A DNA stretch of 64,000 nucleotides. It comes from Corynebacterium faecale. GTDB lineage: Bacteria; Actinomycetota; Actinomycetes; Mycobacteriales; Mycobacteriaceae. How positions within the stretch are numbered: the stretch's first letter is position 1; every line of letters starts with the position of its first letter. The notes below the pieces were generated by a model, which did not search any database, had not been told where the DNA came from, and saw only the letters and a program-made list of their open reading frames with translations. The DNA lies in NCBI RefSeq assembly GCF_030408735.1, contig NZ_CP047204.1, positions 2,356,001-2,420,000 on the forward strand, written 5' to 3'. Below, piece after piece: positions 19,601 to 26,951 of this stretch. Made by a program: the position numbers and the translations under genes.

Positions 19601-19728
19601 GCGGCGACCGCGGCGCGGAGGGTCTTCAACCAGTCGAAGCCCTGCCCGGAGAAGGCGAAGGCGTAGGGCTCCTGATCGAAGCGGTTGATCAGTCGGCTGG
19701 TCCCGAAGTTCCTGCTCAATTCGGTCAC
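10663..19728 (-). CDS. fasB: Type I fatty acid synthase (FAS-IB type)
   Basis: About 3,021 residues from a GTG preceded by AAGGAG; the cytosolic multi-enzyme makes acyl-CoA from acetyl- and malonyl-CoA. The domains run in the corynebacterial/mycobacterial FAS-I order. The acetyltransferase has GHSQG with Ser129. The enoyl reductase (about 390-870) contains MLLAGMTPTTVDPE. The MaoC-like dehydratase (about 1010-1290) contains GDRNPIHVSD. The malonyl/palmitoyl transferase has GHSVG with Ser1396. An Ala/Pro-rich linker lies near 1700. The carrier domain has VSSRRNQ with the phosphopantetheine serine at 1777 or 1778. The ketoreductase (about 2060-2330) has VVTGGSPNSIA and YGESKAAL. The ketosynthase has Cys2665 (VAACATA), SKHDTST and LTGHSKGG. 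All active-site motifs are intact. Corynebacteria often have two FAS-I genes; the symbol fasB is by gene order. Confidence 0.95.
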   Translation of the reverse strand: MTELSRNFGTSRLINRFDQEPYAFAFSGQGFDWLKTLRAAVAAGAGTNVQGIVERAQELLTPVADELAGTFPFGFDPVGWANATETPSFDTAQAAVSVPGIFVSQIATLDSLEAQRLDVEKSVTAIGHSQGVLGVHLLKDLTRADEFVALAQLIGAAITRTGRMTGLIAQGNRSPMVAIAGITREQLQAAIDKAAADVPEEIRPVIGLRNARDTYVLVGRPDDNQRVVAVLEVMAAADAKAIDNKERGGQPFSPRITQLDVQAAFHHPAMAMAVEQTVTWAKACGLDEAISHEVAADVLVNPVDWVSSVNGAVDAGARWILDVGPDGGVVPLSNSILAGRGAASFAVCDTDGQAKVFDAGMAPELPRSYDEFAPRVESVNGQPRLVTRFTELTGRSPMLLAGMTPTTVDPEIVAAAANGGHWAELAGGGQVTPEILESNIEKLTELLEPGVNAQFNSMFLDPYLWKMQIGGKRLVPKARANGAPIDGVIITAGMPEKDEAVSLVKELVDGGFPWISFKPGAVRQVKSVLAVAREIPEIPVIIQVEGGIAGGHHSWEDLDDLLINTYADIRALDNVVLCVGGGIGTPERAADYITGSWAHAHGLPAMPVDGILIGTAAMAAKEATTSQSVKELLVATKGSTEWVPAGGSANGMASGRSQLGADIHEIDNSFAKAGRLLDEVAGDEKAVQARRDEIISAMAKTAKVYFGDVETMTYQEWLNRYLELSGPVDGEWIDASWADRFSQMLERAEARLIDQDHGEFVPTYTLEDATQGVVDKLVADLPQAATDLLTPADVAWFLNLCRTPGKPVSFVPVIDKDVRRWWRSDSLWQSHDARFDADQVAIIPGPAAVGGITVANEPVADLLDRFNVASIERIAEVNEVERDLIAELLTAPGTYWAGRNTISMIHRLGDVDAWERAGDTATHAPTGAHLAVEDTEHVLLTVPLAGSTAFGTTTDLTIRFTLPAEGIAGAVPQVTQADAEAAMGELTRVAAGGTLATINDGVATWDTTLDAGHLADYDNVTAAYLPATVAPAATAPDVLVGRAWPAVFAAVQSAIIPGTTDASVVEGMLSLVHLEHHIVLTSELPSVDAGEIRLHVTATADEVSDTAMGRVVIVRARIFAGEQEIATLSERFAIRGRNGNTVARTNTSTLPTTIDSPRSHRAVATVVAPESMRPFAVVSGDRNPIHVSDTAAALAGLPGVIVHGMWTSAIGELIAGAAFNDEQTHTPASRVVEYTATMLAPVLPGETIVFTVERSAVDSRPGHGEVRSVTATVGGNLVLTATAVMAAPNTFYAFPGQGIQSQGMGMESRRNSAAARAVWDRADAHTRTKLGFSILEIVENNPTEVTVAGERFFHPDGVLFLTQFTQVGMATLGVAQVAEMREAHALNQRAFFAGHSVGEYNALAAYAGVLSLESVLEIVYRRGLTMHRLVDRDENGLSNYGLAALRPNKMAMTADEVFDYVAGVSEASGEFLEIVNYNLAGLQYAVAGTQAGLTALRADAEKRAPGQRAFIMIPGIDVPFHSSRLRDGVGAFREHLDSLIPVDLDLDTLVGRYIPNLVARPFALDKPFVEAMAEVVDSTYVTDILADFDAAAADQQKLARTLLIELLAWQFASPVRWIETQDLLIRPESQGGLGVERFVEVGVGSAPTVANMMGQTLRLPQYREAEIEVLNIERDRPVVFATDEVVRELEAEVSGAADGAASAAPASEGTQVAATAAPEAAPAAVPAAPVATGGPRPDDIAFTPSDATEMLIAIWTKVRPDQMGATDSIETLVEGVSSRRNQLLLDLGVEFGLGAIDGAADAELGDLKVTVSKMAKGYKAFGPVLSDSAADALRRITGPTGKRPAYIGDRVTGTWQLGQGWADHVVAEVVIGAREGASLRGGDLATLAPAAPSNTAELDALIDAAVTAVAARLGVAVSLPSAGGAGGGVVDSAALGEFAEQVTGKAGVLAATARTILSQLGLDAPVQAALEETDSDNELYELVSHELGSDWPRQVAPSFDANRVVQIDDRWASAREDLTRVALGELSESDVDVTGAGEAVAIQAEYLGLSALAEQARDTEALEYADDVAVVTGGSPNSIAAAVVEKLLAGGATVVATTSSLNHDRLEFYKKLYARSARGTAALWVVPANLSSYSDIDAIVNWVGSEQTATVNGASKLVKPALVPTLLFPFAAPRVSGSMADAGGQTEAQMRLLLWSVERLIVGLAPLGADTRIGHRLHVVIPGSPNRGRFGGDGAYGESKAALDAVVTRWHAEQSAWGAHTSLVHAHIGWVRGTGLMGGNDPLVAAAEEAGVETYSTEEIADKLVSQVADSVRVDAATAPITVDFTGGLGESDINLAEMARALAVEPAPETEKPRTIAALPTPYRPVVQTTPDFSGQVSQSLDDMVVIVGAGELGPLGSARTRFDAEVSGDLSAAGVIELAWTMGLIHWDTDPTPGWYDANDDAIAEEDIFDRFHDEVMGRVGVRRYNDMAAYGMFDNFAPELTTVYLDHDLTFSVGSREEALTYVESEPALTVASFDAEVEEWKVTRKAGSAIRVPRRMAMTRFVGGQVPKDFDPAVWGIPADMVDNLDTVALWNIVCTVDAFLSAGFDPAELLAAVHPARVSSTQGTGMGGMESLRGIYVDRILAEPRANDVLQEALPNVVAAHVMQSYVGGYGQMIHPVAACATAAVSVEEGLDKIRVGKADFVVTGGFDALSVEGITGFGDMAATADSAEMEGKGIEHRFFSRANDRRRGGFIESEGGGTILLARASLAADMGLPVLGVVGFAESFADGAHTSIPAPGLGALGAARDGVNSRLARSLAEVGVSADEIAIVSKHDTSTNANDPNESDLHERIAAAIGRTPGNPLYVISQKSLTGHSKGGAAAFQLIGLTQVLRSGMVPANRALDCVDPVLSKHRHLVWLRKPLDLSAKAPKAGLITSLGFGHVSAMVAVVHPDAFHEAVLVERGADAAEAWRASAIAREEAGLRRILAGMHGGVLYERPVERNLGVHGDAAKEVEAAVLLDSRARLVDGVLNPSGSEG

Positions 19729-20040
19729 GTGTGAACTCGCTCCTTGTTTGACCCAGACCCCCAGAAGCTCCCATGAGAAGTCTGCTGGTCTGTGCTTGTT
19801 CGGATATAGAAGTGAAAATGGCACGCCTGTTGACACCAGGGTGACATTGGATAGGAAACAATATGCCACAAATCATGAGGAAAACGTCATCTTTTGCGGA
19901 TGCATGCGTCCCCACCGTGGGCCTACAGCCACAGATGGGAGTATTCCGTTGTCCCTATCGTGCCACCTGGCGTGTTTAATACAAAACTTTTCCCGACCTA
20001 ACCAGTGAGGTGGTTTTGGGGTGGATACCTGGGACTTCCC
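19729..20040 (-). promoter_or_regulatory. Upstream region of fasB
   Basis: 312 bases with no convincing gene. It holds the ribosome binding site AAGGAG at 11 bases before the GTG and presumably the fasB promoter. The frame stays open for 47 codons upstream of the chosen GTG, but that stretch does not look like the start of the acetyltransferase domain. No FasR operator could be assigned by eye. Confidence 0.5.
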
Positions 20041-20256
20041 TCACCGGAGATGCTCCTCCACGAGGCGCCGGGCGGCTTCGAGATCCAGTGCGGCCGTGTG
20101 GTGTTGTTCACCATCGCCCCGGGCAGGGATAATTCTCACATCATCACTGCCCGGGCCGGGGAGAAAAACCTGGCAGGCGTGGTCCGGCACAACCTCGGCT
20201 TCAGGCTGAATATTGTTATCGGCCATCCAGGCATCAAAGAATCTGGAAATGCTCAT
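20041..20256 (-). CDS. Short hypothetical protein
   Basis: 71 residues, acidic with a Leu/Arg-rich end (LDLEAARRLVEEHLR); no transmembrane segment or known motif. It follows the membrane-anchored hydrolase by 23 bases on the same strand, so it is probably the last gene of a two-gene operon. The start codon has only a weak ribosome binding site. It is called a gene because its codon usage resembles that of its neighbours and no other frame fills the gap. No function can be offered. Confidence 0.6.
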   Translation of the reverse strand: MSISRFFDAWMADNNIQPEAEVVPDHACQVFLPGPGSDDVRIIPARGDGEQHHTAALDLEAARRLVEEHLR

Positions 20257-20279
20257 GACTGCTCAGGGTAGCTGCCCAC

Positions 20280-21293
20280 TCAGTTGAGAGCACCCGGCCG
20301 CCCCTCATAGAAATCCAGATACAGCTGAAAAAGTTCATCACGGTGGTTCCGGATGGCCGGGGACGTATCATTGATGATCTCATGATCAGCCTCCCACTCC
20401 TGCGGGATATGGTGCACCAACAGCTCCAGGCCATTGGCCTCCGCCAGGGTCCGGGGGATGGATTCCGCCAATTCCTTATTAATGTGCACATCATCCTCAG
20501 AGATGACGGTTCCCACACTCTTGAGGGCTAATCCGGACGGATCCTCCCGGAAGTTCTGGCCGATGATGAGGTATTGGGCGAGCGCCCGGTAGGAGAAGCC
20601 CGGGGCCGCAGGATCAGTGGTGGTGCTGAACTGATCCGGGACCAGGTGATACCCATAAAGGGTTTTGAGGAAGGGCAGCTGCCAGGACGGGGCATGCCCG
20701 ACTGAAGGTTCATAGAAGGCAGAGAGCAACAGCAGACGCTCCACCTCGGGGCGGTAGTGCGCAGCCCAGGTGCCCAGTGCCGCCCCACCGGAGAGACCCA
20801 CCACGCCGACCTCCTCCCCCAGACCGGTGGCGATGGTGACTGATTCATTGAGGTAATCCACCAACTCATCAGCTTTTACATTCGCGTGGTCCTGGTTCAC
20901 CGCCGTGCCGTGGGCCGGAGCAACCGGAATATAGACGTTATAACCCTGCTCAAAGAAGTAGGTGGCCAGCTCATCAAACTGGCTGGGGCACACCCTGATC
21001 CCGTGGAGGAACACCACTGCACCCTCAGACTGATCTCCGTGGGTCATCAGGGTGCTCTGGCACTCTGAAGTCACGGAATTATCCTGATCGCGTTGCTGTT
21101 GCGCAGCCACCCGCTCCAGGGCTGCGTCATAGGACACCGTTTCCCGGGTGCCGGTCTGCAGCTCCTCAGACTCATGGGGCCAGAAGTAGATGGCGGCCAC
21201 CGCGATCAGGATGAGCGACACTGCCACCGCCACTGCGGTGAGACTGACTTTCAGTACTGTGCGCACAGCACTCCCCCTTTTGGCCCCGGCCAC
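20280..21293 (-). CDS. Membrane-anchored alpha/beta-hydrolase
   Basis: 337 residues. A basic N-terminus and one transmembrane helix (residues about 13-35) anchor an extracytoplasmic alpha/beta-hydrolase domain. The oxyanion region is FLHGIRVCPSQF. The nucleophile elbow GLSGGAALG places the catalytic serine in the usual position, and an HH/DH-containing segment near the C-terminus can supply the histidine. The substrate is unknown; lipid or ester hydrolysis in the envelope is an inference. The GTG start used has an AAGGG nine bases upstream, and a GTG nine codons later with GGGGGAG is an alternative. Confidence 0.85.
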   Translation of the reverse strand: MAGAKRGSAVRTVLKVSLTAVAVAVSLILIAVAAIYFWPHESEELQTGTRETVSYDAALERVAAQQQRDQDNSVTSECQSTLMTHGDQSEGAVVFLHGIRVCPSQFDELATYFFEQGYNVYIPVAPAHGTAVNQDHANVKADELVDYLNESVTIATGLGEEVGVVGLSGGAALGTWAAHYRPEVERLLLLSAFYEPSVGHAPSWQLPFLKTLYGYHLVPDQFSTTTDPAAPGFSYRALAQYLIIGQNFREDPSGLALKSVGTVISEDDVHINKELAESIPRTLAEANGLELLVHHIPQEWEADHEIINDTSPAIRNHRDELFQLYLDFYEGRPGALN

Positions 21294-21686
21294 CTATTTA
21301 CACCCTTCTACAGTAGGCGCAATTGAGGCCCGGGGATGGGCCAACTCGACCATGTGAAGAGATCAACCGGTGGACACCATCAGCCACAATGTCCACCACA
21401 ACCCAGGAACCGCGACCATGCCCGTCCCAGCCGGGATAGAAATTCATCCCGCCACTCACCGGACTGCGCACGCGGATTCTCAGCAAACGTTAGGGAATTC
21501 ACATTTTCTTATGGAACCCCTGCATAGCGGGGATGCACAAACCTTTTCCCAGAAATACACGGCCGCTGCGCGGGGCGGGATGGTTGGACATCCAGGGCTC
21601 CACCCCCTACCGTGGTCACAAATTGATAACGGGCTGATTACAAATCAACACTCCCGAGTTCTGATCCTCACACCAGAAAGATCCTC
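21294..21686 (+). promoter_or_regulatory. Upstream region of mepA with direct repeat
   Basis: 393 bases without a gene between two divergent genes. TCACAAAT at 21616-21623 and TTACAAAT at 21638-21645 form a direct repeat spaced 22 bp, about two helical turns and about 40 bases before the mepA start. mepA of C. glutamicum is a target of the MtrA response regulator, whose sites are direct repeats, so this is a candidate MtrA site. An 8-bp inverted repeat (GGTGGACA / TGTCCACC) lies at 21369-21397. Confidence 0.4.
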
Positions 21687-22280
21687 ATGCGCACCACCGG
21701 ACGTCACCACACTCCACGCGGCCTATCCACACTCCGCCGCTCAGCCCTGGCCCTGCTCGCTGCAGGAGCCGCAACCGCTGCCACCATGACCCCCGCCAGC
21801 GCGCAGAACGCCGACTTCTCCGCACTCTCATCAGGCGGCACCGGCATCATCTCTGAGATCATTCAGACCGCCGGCATCGGAGACACCTTCCAGGCCGGTG
21901 TAGCCAGACCCGCCAACGGCACCTTCACCTCTGGCTTCGGCCCACGCTGGGGCACCGTGCACCAAGGCATCGACATTGCCAACGCCATCGGCACACCCAT
22001 TTATTCCGTCATGCCCGGCACCGTGATCAACTCAGGTCCCGCATCCGGTTACGGCCAGTGGATTCGTATCCAGCACGATGACGGCTCCATGTCCGTCTAT
22101 GGACACATGGAAACCCTCAACGTTTCCGTCGGCCAGCGTGTCGGGGCGGGTCAGCATATCGCCGGCATGGGCAACCGCGGATTTTCCACCGGTTCCCATC
22201 TGCACTTCGAGATCCACCCAGCAGGATCCGGCCCGGTGGACCCGGTCACCTGGTTCGCCAATCGCGGAATCTACTTCTAG
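21687..22280 (+). CDS. mepA: Secreted M23 (LytM-type) endopeptidase
   Basis: 197 residues. A signal peptide with twin basic residues and a hydrophobic core (SALALLAAGAATAATM) ends at ASA|QN. The mature protein is essentially one M23 domain. Zinc ligands fit HQGIDIA (His and Asp) and HLHFEIH, with YGHM upstream of the second motif. Such enzymes cut peptidoglycan cross-links during growth or division. The match to C. glutamicum mepA rests on size and gene order. A strong hairpin terminator follows. Confidence 0.9.
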   Translation: MRTTGRHHTPRGLSTLRRSALALLAAGAATAATMTPASAQNADFSALSSGGTGIISEIIQTAGIGDTFQAGVARPANGTFTSGFGPRWGTVHQGIDIANAIGTPIYSVMPGTVINSGPASGYGQWIRIQHDDGSMSVYGHMETLNVSVGQRVGAGQHIAGMGNRGFSTGSHLHFEIHPAGSGPVDPVTWFANRGIYF

Positions 22281-22300
22281 GCACCACCGGAAAAACAACA

Positions 22301-22346
22301 ATCCCGGCTCCACTCTCCCTCATGAAGGGAGTAGTGGAGCCGGGAT
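22301..22346. terminator. Bidirectional terminator between mepA and tRNA-Leu
   Basis: The stem ATCCCGGCTCCACT and its complement has an inner CTCCCT / AGGGAG pairing. It ends mepA on one strand and the tRNA on the other. Confidence 0.85.
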
Positions 22347-22356
22347 CATTTTCATC

Positions 22357-22441
<85 letters not shown>

Positions 22442-22570
22442 AGCGCTTATCAGCCATGAAATATGGTCCAACAGCGTTATTGATCATACATGGTGGCAGG
22501 GAAGCCTCAAACAGTGTGGTGCACTTAACGGAATTCGCGTGGGGTGAAAACGCGGGTATCCTTGATATTC

Positions 22571-23071
22571 GTGAGTGAGCAAGGGCAACCTAATCTGAAA
22601 ACCAGGAAGAAAGTGCGACTGAGTCATGTCGTTTTTCTTTTGATCTGTTTCTGCGTGGCGCTGGCACTGGCGTGGTGGCAGTGGTCCCGTTTCCAATCAG
22701 GTTCCGGTACATTCCAGAACCTGGGTTATGCCTTCCAGTGGCCGGTGATCGGCGGTTTCCTCATCTACGCTTACCGCAAGTACCTGGAGTATGAGAATCA
22801 GTCCATCGACAAGGAGAACCTGGCGGTTGAACTCGCCCGTCACCCCGATGCCGATAACACCGCTGACACCACCGCCGAGGGAACCGCCCTGCCGGCAGCC
22901 ACTCCAGAAGCAACGGAGGATTTCATGATCTCCAACCGCCCCAGCCTGGTGGACAACTCGGATCAGGTCACAGAGATCGATGACACCTTCCTCCCCGACC
23001 GACCGGCCCTGGACGTGGAGGAGTTCAACCGCCTCAACGATCCCACCCGACGCCGACGCCGACGGGACTGA
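22571..23071 (+). CDS. Membrane protein, homologue of the Rv1343c-type family
   Basis: 166 residues from a GTG just after a TATCCT hexamer; a GTG nine codons earlier is the alternative. The N-terminal helix (VVFLLICFCVALALAWWQW) and a second hydrophobic stretch (FQWPVIGGFLIYAY) are followed by an acidic tail ending RRRRRRD. The WWQWSRF...NLGYAFQWP pattern matches actinobacterial proteins encoded beside DUF3817 and RdgB genes, as in mycobacteria. Some databases call such proteins transcriptional regulators, but no DNA-binding motif is visible here. Function unknown. Confidence 0.78.
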   Translation: MSEQGQPNLKTRKKVRLSHVVFLLICFCVALALAWWQWSRFQSGSGTFQNLGYAFQWPVIGGFLIYAYRKYLEYENQSIDKENLAVELARHPDADNTADTTAEGTALPAATPEATEDFMISNRPSLVDNSDQVTEIDDTFLPDRPALDVEEFNRLNDPTRRRRRRD

Positions 23072-23182
23072 CCCCGGGAACTTTTCCACTCAGGTAACCG
23101 ACCTGTTCACCAGACCCAGCCTCACACCGATCACCAGCCCCACCGTATCCCCAAGAACCAAGGACCCAAGGACTTTCACATC

Positions 23183-23560
23183 GTGACTACGCCGACCCAG
23201 ACCATCCAGATCCACCCGGAGCGCAAGAAGCGTGTCCGCACCGCCCTCACTGCGTTTTCCATCGCTGCCTGGATCACCGGCGTGTTCCTGCTCGCACTGG
23301 TGGTGGAGATGGTGATGAAGTACATCCTTCAGATGGATCTGCCGAGCTGGGCCACGTTCATCCCGATCGCCCACGGTTGGGTCTATATCGTGTTCCTGCT
23401 GTGCACCCTGAACCTGGGTCTGAAAGCCCGCTGGGATCCTAAGCGCTGGTTCACCACCGCCATCGCGGGTGTGGTGCCACTGCTGTCCTTCTTCGTGGAG
23501 AACAACCGTCGCAAGGAAGTCATCCAGACCTTCCAGCTGGATCAGCCGGACACTGTTTAA
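23183..23560 (+). CDS. DUF3817 membrane protein
   Basis: 125 residues with three transmembrane helices and the DUF3817 features AHGWVYIVFLL and FFVENNRR. GTG start with AAGGA about 12 bases upstream. It corresponds to mycobacterial Rv1342c, also found next to the preceding gene and rdgB. Function unknown. Its stop codon is the first of three in-frame TAAs created by a 12-bp tandem repeat. Confidence 0.85.
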   Translation: MTTPTQTIQIHPERKKRVRTALTAFSIAAWITGVFLLALVVEMVMKYILQMDLPSWATFIPIAHGWVYIVFLLCTLNLGLKARWDPKRWFTTAIAGVVPLLSFFVENNRRKEVIQTFQLDQPDTV

Positions 23561-23590
23561 GACGCCGTTTAAGACACCGTTTAAGCCACC
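23555..23590 (+). repeat. Three tandem 12-bp repeats over the DUF3817 stop codon
   Basis: GTTTAAGACGCC, GTTTAAGACACC and GTTTAAGCCACC are contiguous. As the period is a multiple of three, each carries TAA in the same frame, giving triple stops. Confidence 0.85.
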
Positions 23591-23607
23591 GGGTCAACAA
23601 AACGCAC

Positions 23608-23650
23608 AACGTGCCCCACTCCACCTTTGCAGGTGGTGAGGGGCACGTTG
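23608..23650. terminator. Bidirectional terminator between the DUF3817 gene and rdgB
   Basis: The stem CAACGTGCCCC / GGGGCACGTTG encloses an inner CCACCT / AGGTGG hairpin; TTTATT follows on the + strand. Confidence 0.85.
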
Positions 23651-23674
23651 TTTATTGTCGGGCTGGTTAACCGG

Positions 23675-24298
23675 CTACTTCCCCGCCAGCTCGGCAATCG
23701 CAGGAACCAAGGCCCGCAGTGCCTTGCCGCGGTGGGAGTGGGCATCCTTCTCCTCAGCGCTCAGCTGCGCGGAGGAACGGTCACGGCCCTCCAGGAAGGA
23801 TTCCTCCATGGGGACAAACAGAGGATCATAACCGAATCCGTTCACCCCGACGGGTTCACGCAGGAGGGTTCCGGACCAGCGGCCCTCCTCCACGAACTCC
23901 TGTCCATCCGGGGTGACGATCGCACACACGGAGACGAATGCAGCCGCGCGGCGCTCCTCCGGCACATCAATGATCTGCGCCAGGAGCAGATCATTATTGG
24001 CCTGGTCATCACCGTGTTTTCCAGCCCAACGGGCAGACAACACACCGGGCATACCGTTGAGGGCATCCACCTCGAGGCCGGAATCATCAGCCAGGGTGAT
24101 CAACCCGGTGTTCGCGGCACCGGCACGGGCCTTGATCAGGGCATTATCAGCGAAGGTACGGCCGTTTTCCACCGGTTCGGTGTAGGCAGGGGCATCAGCG
24201 AGGGCGATCAGCTCGACACCCTGGATGCCGGCCTGATCGAGGATCCGCTGGAGCTCCTTCAGCTTCTTGGCGTTGTTGGAGGCAACGAGGAGTTTCAT
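23675..24298 (-). CDS. rdgB: Non-canonical purine NTP pyrophosphatase (RdgB/HAM1)
   Basis: 207 residues. It hydrolyses dITP, ITP and XTP to monophosphates, cleaning the nucleotide pool. The HAM1 motifs SNNAKKLKEL near the start, ADDSGLEVDAL, and SARWAG are present, and GVNGFGYDPLF is the conserved C-terminal loop. The ATG at 24298 lies one base after the rph stop codon (TAA-C-ATG), so translation is coupled; upstream codons in the same frame belong to rph sequence. Confidence 0.95.
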   Translation of the reverse strand: MKLLVASNNAKKLKELQRILDQAGIQGVELIALADAPAYTEPVENGRTFADNALIKARAGAANTGLITLADDSGLEVDALNGMPGVLSARWAGKHGDDQANNDLLLAQIIDVPEERRAAAFVSVCAIVTPDGQEFVEEGRWSGTLLREPVGVNGFGYDPLFVPMEESFLEGRDRSSAQLSAEEKDAHSHRGKALRALVPAIAELAGK

Positions 24299-24299
24299 G

Positions 24300-25037
24300 T
24301 TAGATCCCCAGTGCTGCCTTCTGCGCCTGGACGAGCTCGCGGCAACCCTTCTCGGCGATGTCGAGCATGTCATTCAGCTGCGCGCGGGTGAAGGTGGTTT
24401 CCTCACCGGTGCCCTGGATCTCCACGAACTCACCGGATTCGGTCATGACCACGTTCATGTCCACATCGGCACGGACATCTTCCTCATAGGGAAGGTCGAG
24501 GCAGGGCTGGCCGTCGACAAGCCCGACCGACACCGCAGCAACGGGTGGCAGCAGCGGGTCGCCGGGGACCACGCCCTGCTCTTTGAGCACCTTGATGGCA
24601 TCAGCCAGCGCCACGTAGGCGCCGGTGATGGCGGCGGTGCGGGTGCCACCGTCGGCCTGGAGGACATCGCAGTCAATGGCGATGGTGTTCTCACCGAGCT
24701 GGGACAGGTCCACGGCGGCGCGCAGGGAGCGGCCGATCAGACGGGAGATCTCATGGGTGCGGCCCTTGACCTTGCCGGCCATGGACTCGCGGCGGTTGCG
24801 CTCCGCGGTGGCGGCAGGGAGCATGGCGTACTCGGCGGTCAGCCAGCCCTCGCCGGAGTCACGCTTGAAGCGGGGGACACCCAGTTCCACGGACGCGGTG
24901 CACATGACGCGGGTGTTGCCGAATTCCACAAGCACGGAGCCTGCCGGGTTGGTGGTGAAACCACGGGTGATCTTGACGGCGCGCATCTGGTCCTGGGCGC
25001 GGCCGTCCGCACGGGTGAAGCTGGTTGTTGAAGTCAT
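24300..25037 (-). CDS. rph: Ribonuclease PH
   Basis: 245 residues, full length. This phosphorolytic 3'-5' exoribonuclease trims tRNA precursors. Typical sequences are [11 protein letters not shown] at the start, [68 protein letters not shown] (split here among neighbouring motifs), and GTGEETTF. It forms an operon with rdgB, the arrangement seen across actinobacteria; cpdA lies 85 bases upstream. Confidence 0.96.
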   Translation of the reverse strand: MTSTTSFTRADGRAQDQMRAVKITRGFTTNPAGSVLVEFGNTRVMCTASVELGVPRFKRDSGEGWLTAEYAMLPAATAERNRRESMAGKVKGRTHEISRLIGRSLRAAVDLSQLGENTIAIDCDVLQADGGTRTAAITGAYVALADAIKVLKEQGVVPGDPLLPPVAAVSVGLVDGQPCLDLPYEEDVRADVDMNVVMTESGEFVEIQGTGEETTFTRAQLNDMLDIAEKGCRELVQAQKAALGI

Positions 25038-25122
25038 GGCTAACAGGTTACCTGTGCGCCGCTGCGTGGGCTGCGTCGAACGCCCCCAACGCGCTTATCG
25101 ACGAAAAGCTGACTGCTCCCGC

Positions 25123-25890
25123 TCAGAGATCAATCTGCATCCCCGGCACACCCAGTTCAATGGGCCCGTCATAGAAACGGGCTGCGGCTGCCACTGTGGC
25201 CTCCTTGTCCGCCCATGGTGGGATATGGGTGACAATCAACTTCTTCACCCCGGCAGCGGCGGCGATCCTGCCCGCATCCTGACCACAGATATGCATGCCC
25301 GGGATCTTGTCCTCACAGGACGGACCCCAGGTCGCCTCGCACAGGAACACATCCACATCCCGGGCAGCCTCAATGAGGGCCTCGGTATAAGCGCTGTCCC
25401 CGGAGTAGGCCAGGGTGGCACCCGAACCGTGCTCCTCAACGCGCATGGCGAAAGCCTGGATGGGGTGCACCACGCTGAACGGGGTCACCGTGAACTTATC
25501 CACCAGTTCAGGCTGACCACTGACCCAGGGGGCGAAAGCGAAGGTGTCCTCCATGTCATCGATCCCCTCCGGATCATCCGCGCTCAACCGCCCCAGACGG
25601 TTGGGGGTATCGGTAGGTCCGAAACACAGATTCCGACCCGGCGCGGACGCCGTGGGATGGAAACGGCGCCACACCAACAGCGAGGCGAAATCTGCACAGT
25701 GGTCGGTGTGGAGATGGGAGAAGGCCACATGGGCATCATTGGGATCCTGGATCTCCTGGAGATGCGCAAGAACGCCGGGACCCATGTCCATGAGCAGGGA
25801 TGGCGCGCCCGGAGCCGACAGGAGATATCCGGAGGCGGGATTGCCTGGCGCGGGCACACTTCCGGAGCTTCCGAGGATGGTCAATCTCAT
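25123..25890 (-). CDS. cpdA: Metallo-beta-lactamase-fold phosphodiesterase, CpdA/Rv1339 type
   Basis: 255 residues of the RNase Z-like metallo-hydrolase fold. The zinc motif is SHLHTDHCADF, with later ligands at GDSAYTE and THIPPW. By sequence type and position (between murI and rph) it corresponds to mycobacterial Rv1339 and C. glutamicum CpdA, which hydrolyse cyclic AMP. In corynebacteria this would feed into cAMP-GlxR control. The fold assignment is firm; the substrate follows from the family. Confidence 0.87.
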   Translation of the reverse strand: MRLTILGSSGSVPAPGNPASGYLLSAPGAPSLLMDMGPGVLAHLQEIQDPNDAHVAFSHLHTDHCADFASLLVWRRFHPTASAPGRNLCFGPTDTPNRLGRLSADDPEGIDDMEDTFAFAPWVSGQPELVDKFTVTPFSVVHPIQAFAMRVEEHGSGATLAYSGDSAYTEALIEAARDVDVFLCEATWGPSCEDKIPGMHICGQDAGRIAAAAGVKKLIVTHIPPWADKEATVAAAARFYDGPIELGVPGMQIDL

Positions 25891-25953
25891 ATGGCTACTC
25901 TGCCATGACTTCTCCCGTGGTGCGCACTTTTGCTCCGTTTTGTAGCCAAATCC

Positions 25954-26775
25954 TTACACCATATTATGTCGGATCTGGGTCACAACCGGGCCAAGGAAAC
26001 GTTGACTCAGCTGGGAGAACAGTTCCGGATCCCCGGTGGATTCGAAGCTGTAGGTGGGTGTGGGGTGCATCGACGGGTCCGCCAGGAGGTCCTGCTGGCT
26101 GAGGATACGCAACACATCCTTGGCGGTTTCCTCGGCGCTGGATACCAGGGTCACGTGATCCCCCATGGCCAGCTGAATCACACCGGAGAGCAAAGGGTAG
26201 TGGGTGCAGCCCAGCACGAGGGTATCCACGCCCTGCGCCTGCAATGGCTCCAGATAGCCTTCGGCGATGTTGAGGATCTGCCGGCCGGAGGTGATGCCCC
26301 GTTCCACAAAATCCACAAAGCGCGGGCAGGCCGCGGCATGGACCTCTATGGCGGGACTCGCGGAGAACAGGTCCTGGTAGGCACCGGAGTTGATGGTGCC
26401 CACCGTTCCGATCACGCCCACCTTGCCGTTGCGGGTCGCCGCCACCGCTCTGCGCACGGCGGGCAGGATGACCTCCACCACAGGCACGTTGTAGCGCTCC
26501 CGGGCATCGCGGAGGAAGGCCGCTGAGGCGGTATTGCAGGCGATGACGATCATTTTGCACCCGCGCTCCACCAACTCATCCGCGATACGCAGTGCATGTT
26601 CACGCACCCGCGCAATCGGCAGCGGCCCATAGGGGCCGTTGGCCGTATCCCCGATATAGATGATGGATTCATGCGGCAGCTGGTCAATGATGGTGCGCGC
26701 CACGGTGAGTCCACCTACACCCGAGTCAAAGATCCCAATGGGGGCATCGGCCCCCGGGATGGGGCGTTCGATCAT
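25954..26775 (-). CDS. murI: Glutamate racemase
   Basis: 273 residues from ATG. It makes D-glutamate for peptidoglycan. [10 protein letters not shown] carries the conserved Asp/Ser. The two catalytic cysteines lie in [11 protein letters not shown] and LGCTHYPLL. The frame stays open upstream to 26862; a GTG eight codons before the chosen ATG is possible, but neither has a strong ribosome binding site. It heads the block murI-cpdA-rph-rdgB, all on one strand. Confidence 0.95.
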   Translation of the reverse strand: MIERPIPGADAPIGIFDSGVGGLTVARTIIDQLPHESIIYIGDTANGPYGPLPIARVREHALRIADELVERGCKMIVIACNTASAAFLRDARERYNVPVVEVILPAVRRAVAATRNGKVGVIGTVGTINSGAYQDLFSASPAIEVHAAACPRFVDFVERGITSGRQILNIAEGYLEPLQAQGVDTLVLGCTHYPLLSGVIQLAMGDHVTLVSSAEETAKDVLRILSQQDLLADPSMHPTPTYSFESTGDPELFSQLSQRFLGPVVTQIRHNMV

Positions 26776-26951
26776 TGAGGCACCGTAATCAGTCACAGTG
26801 CTCAATAGTAATCTGGCGGGTGGAGAGTAGTAGTCATGTCCCCATCGCGGCCGGTGTGCCACAATATGACCACAGTCCGCATACCCGCATGCTTACCGTG
26901 TGTCTTGCCCATGTCTTGACAGCCTCCCAGCGACTGAAAGAGAAGTCTCTC

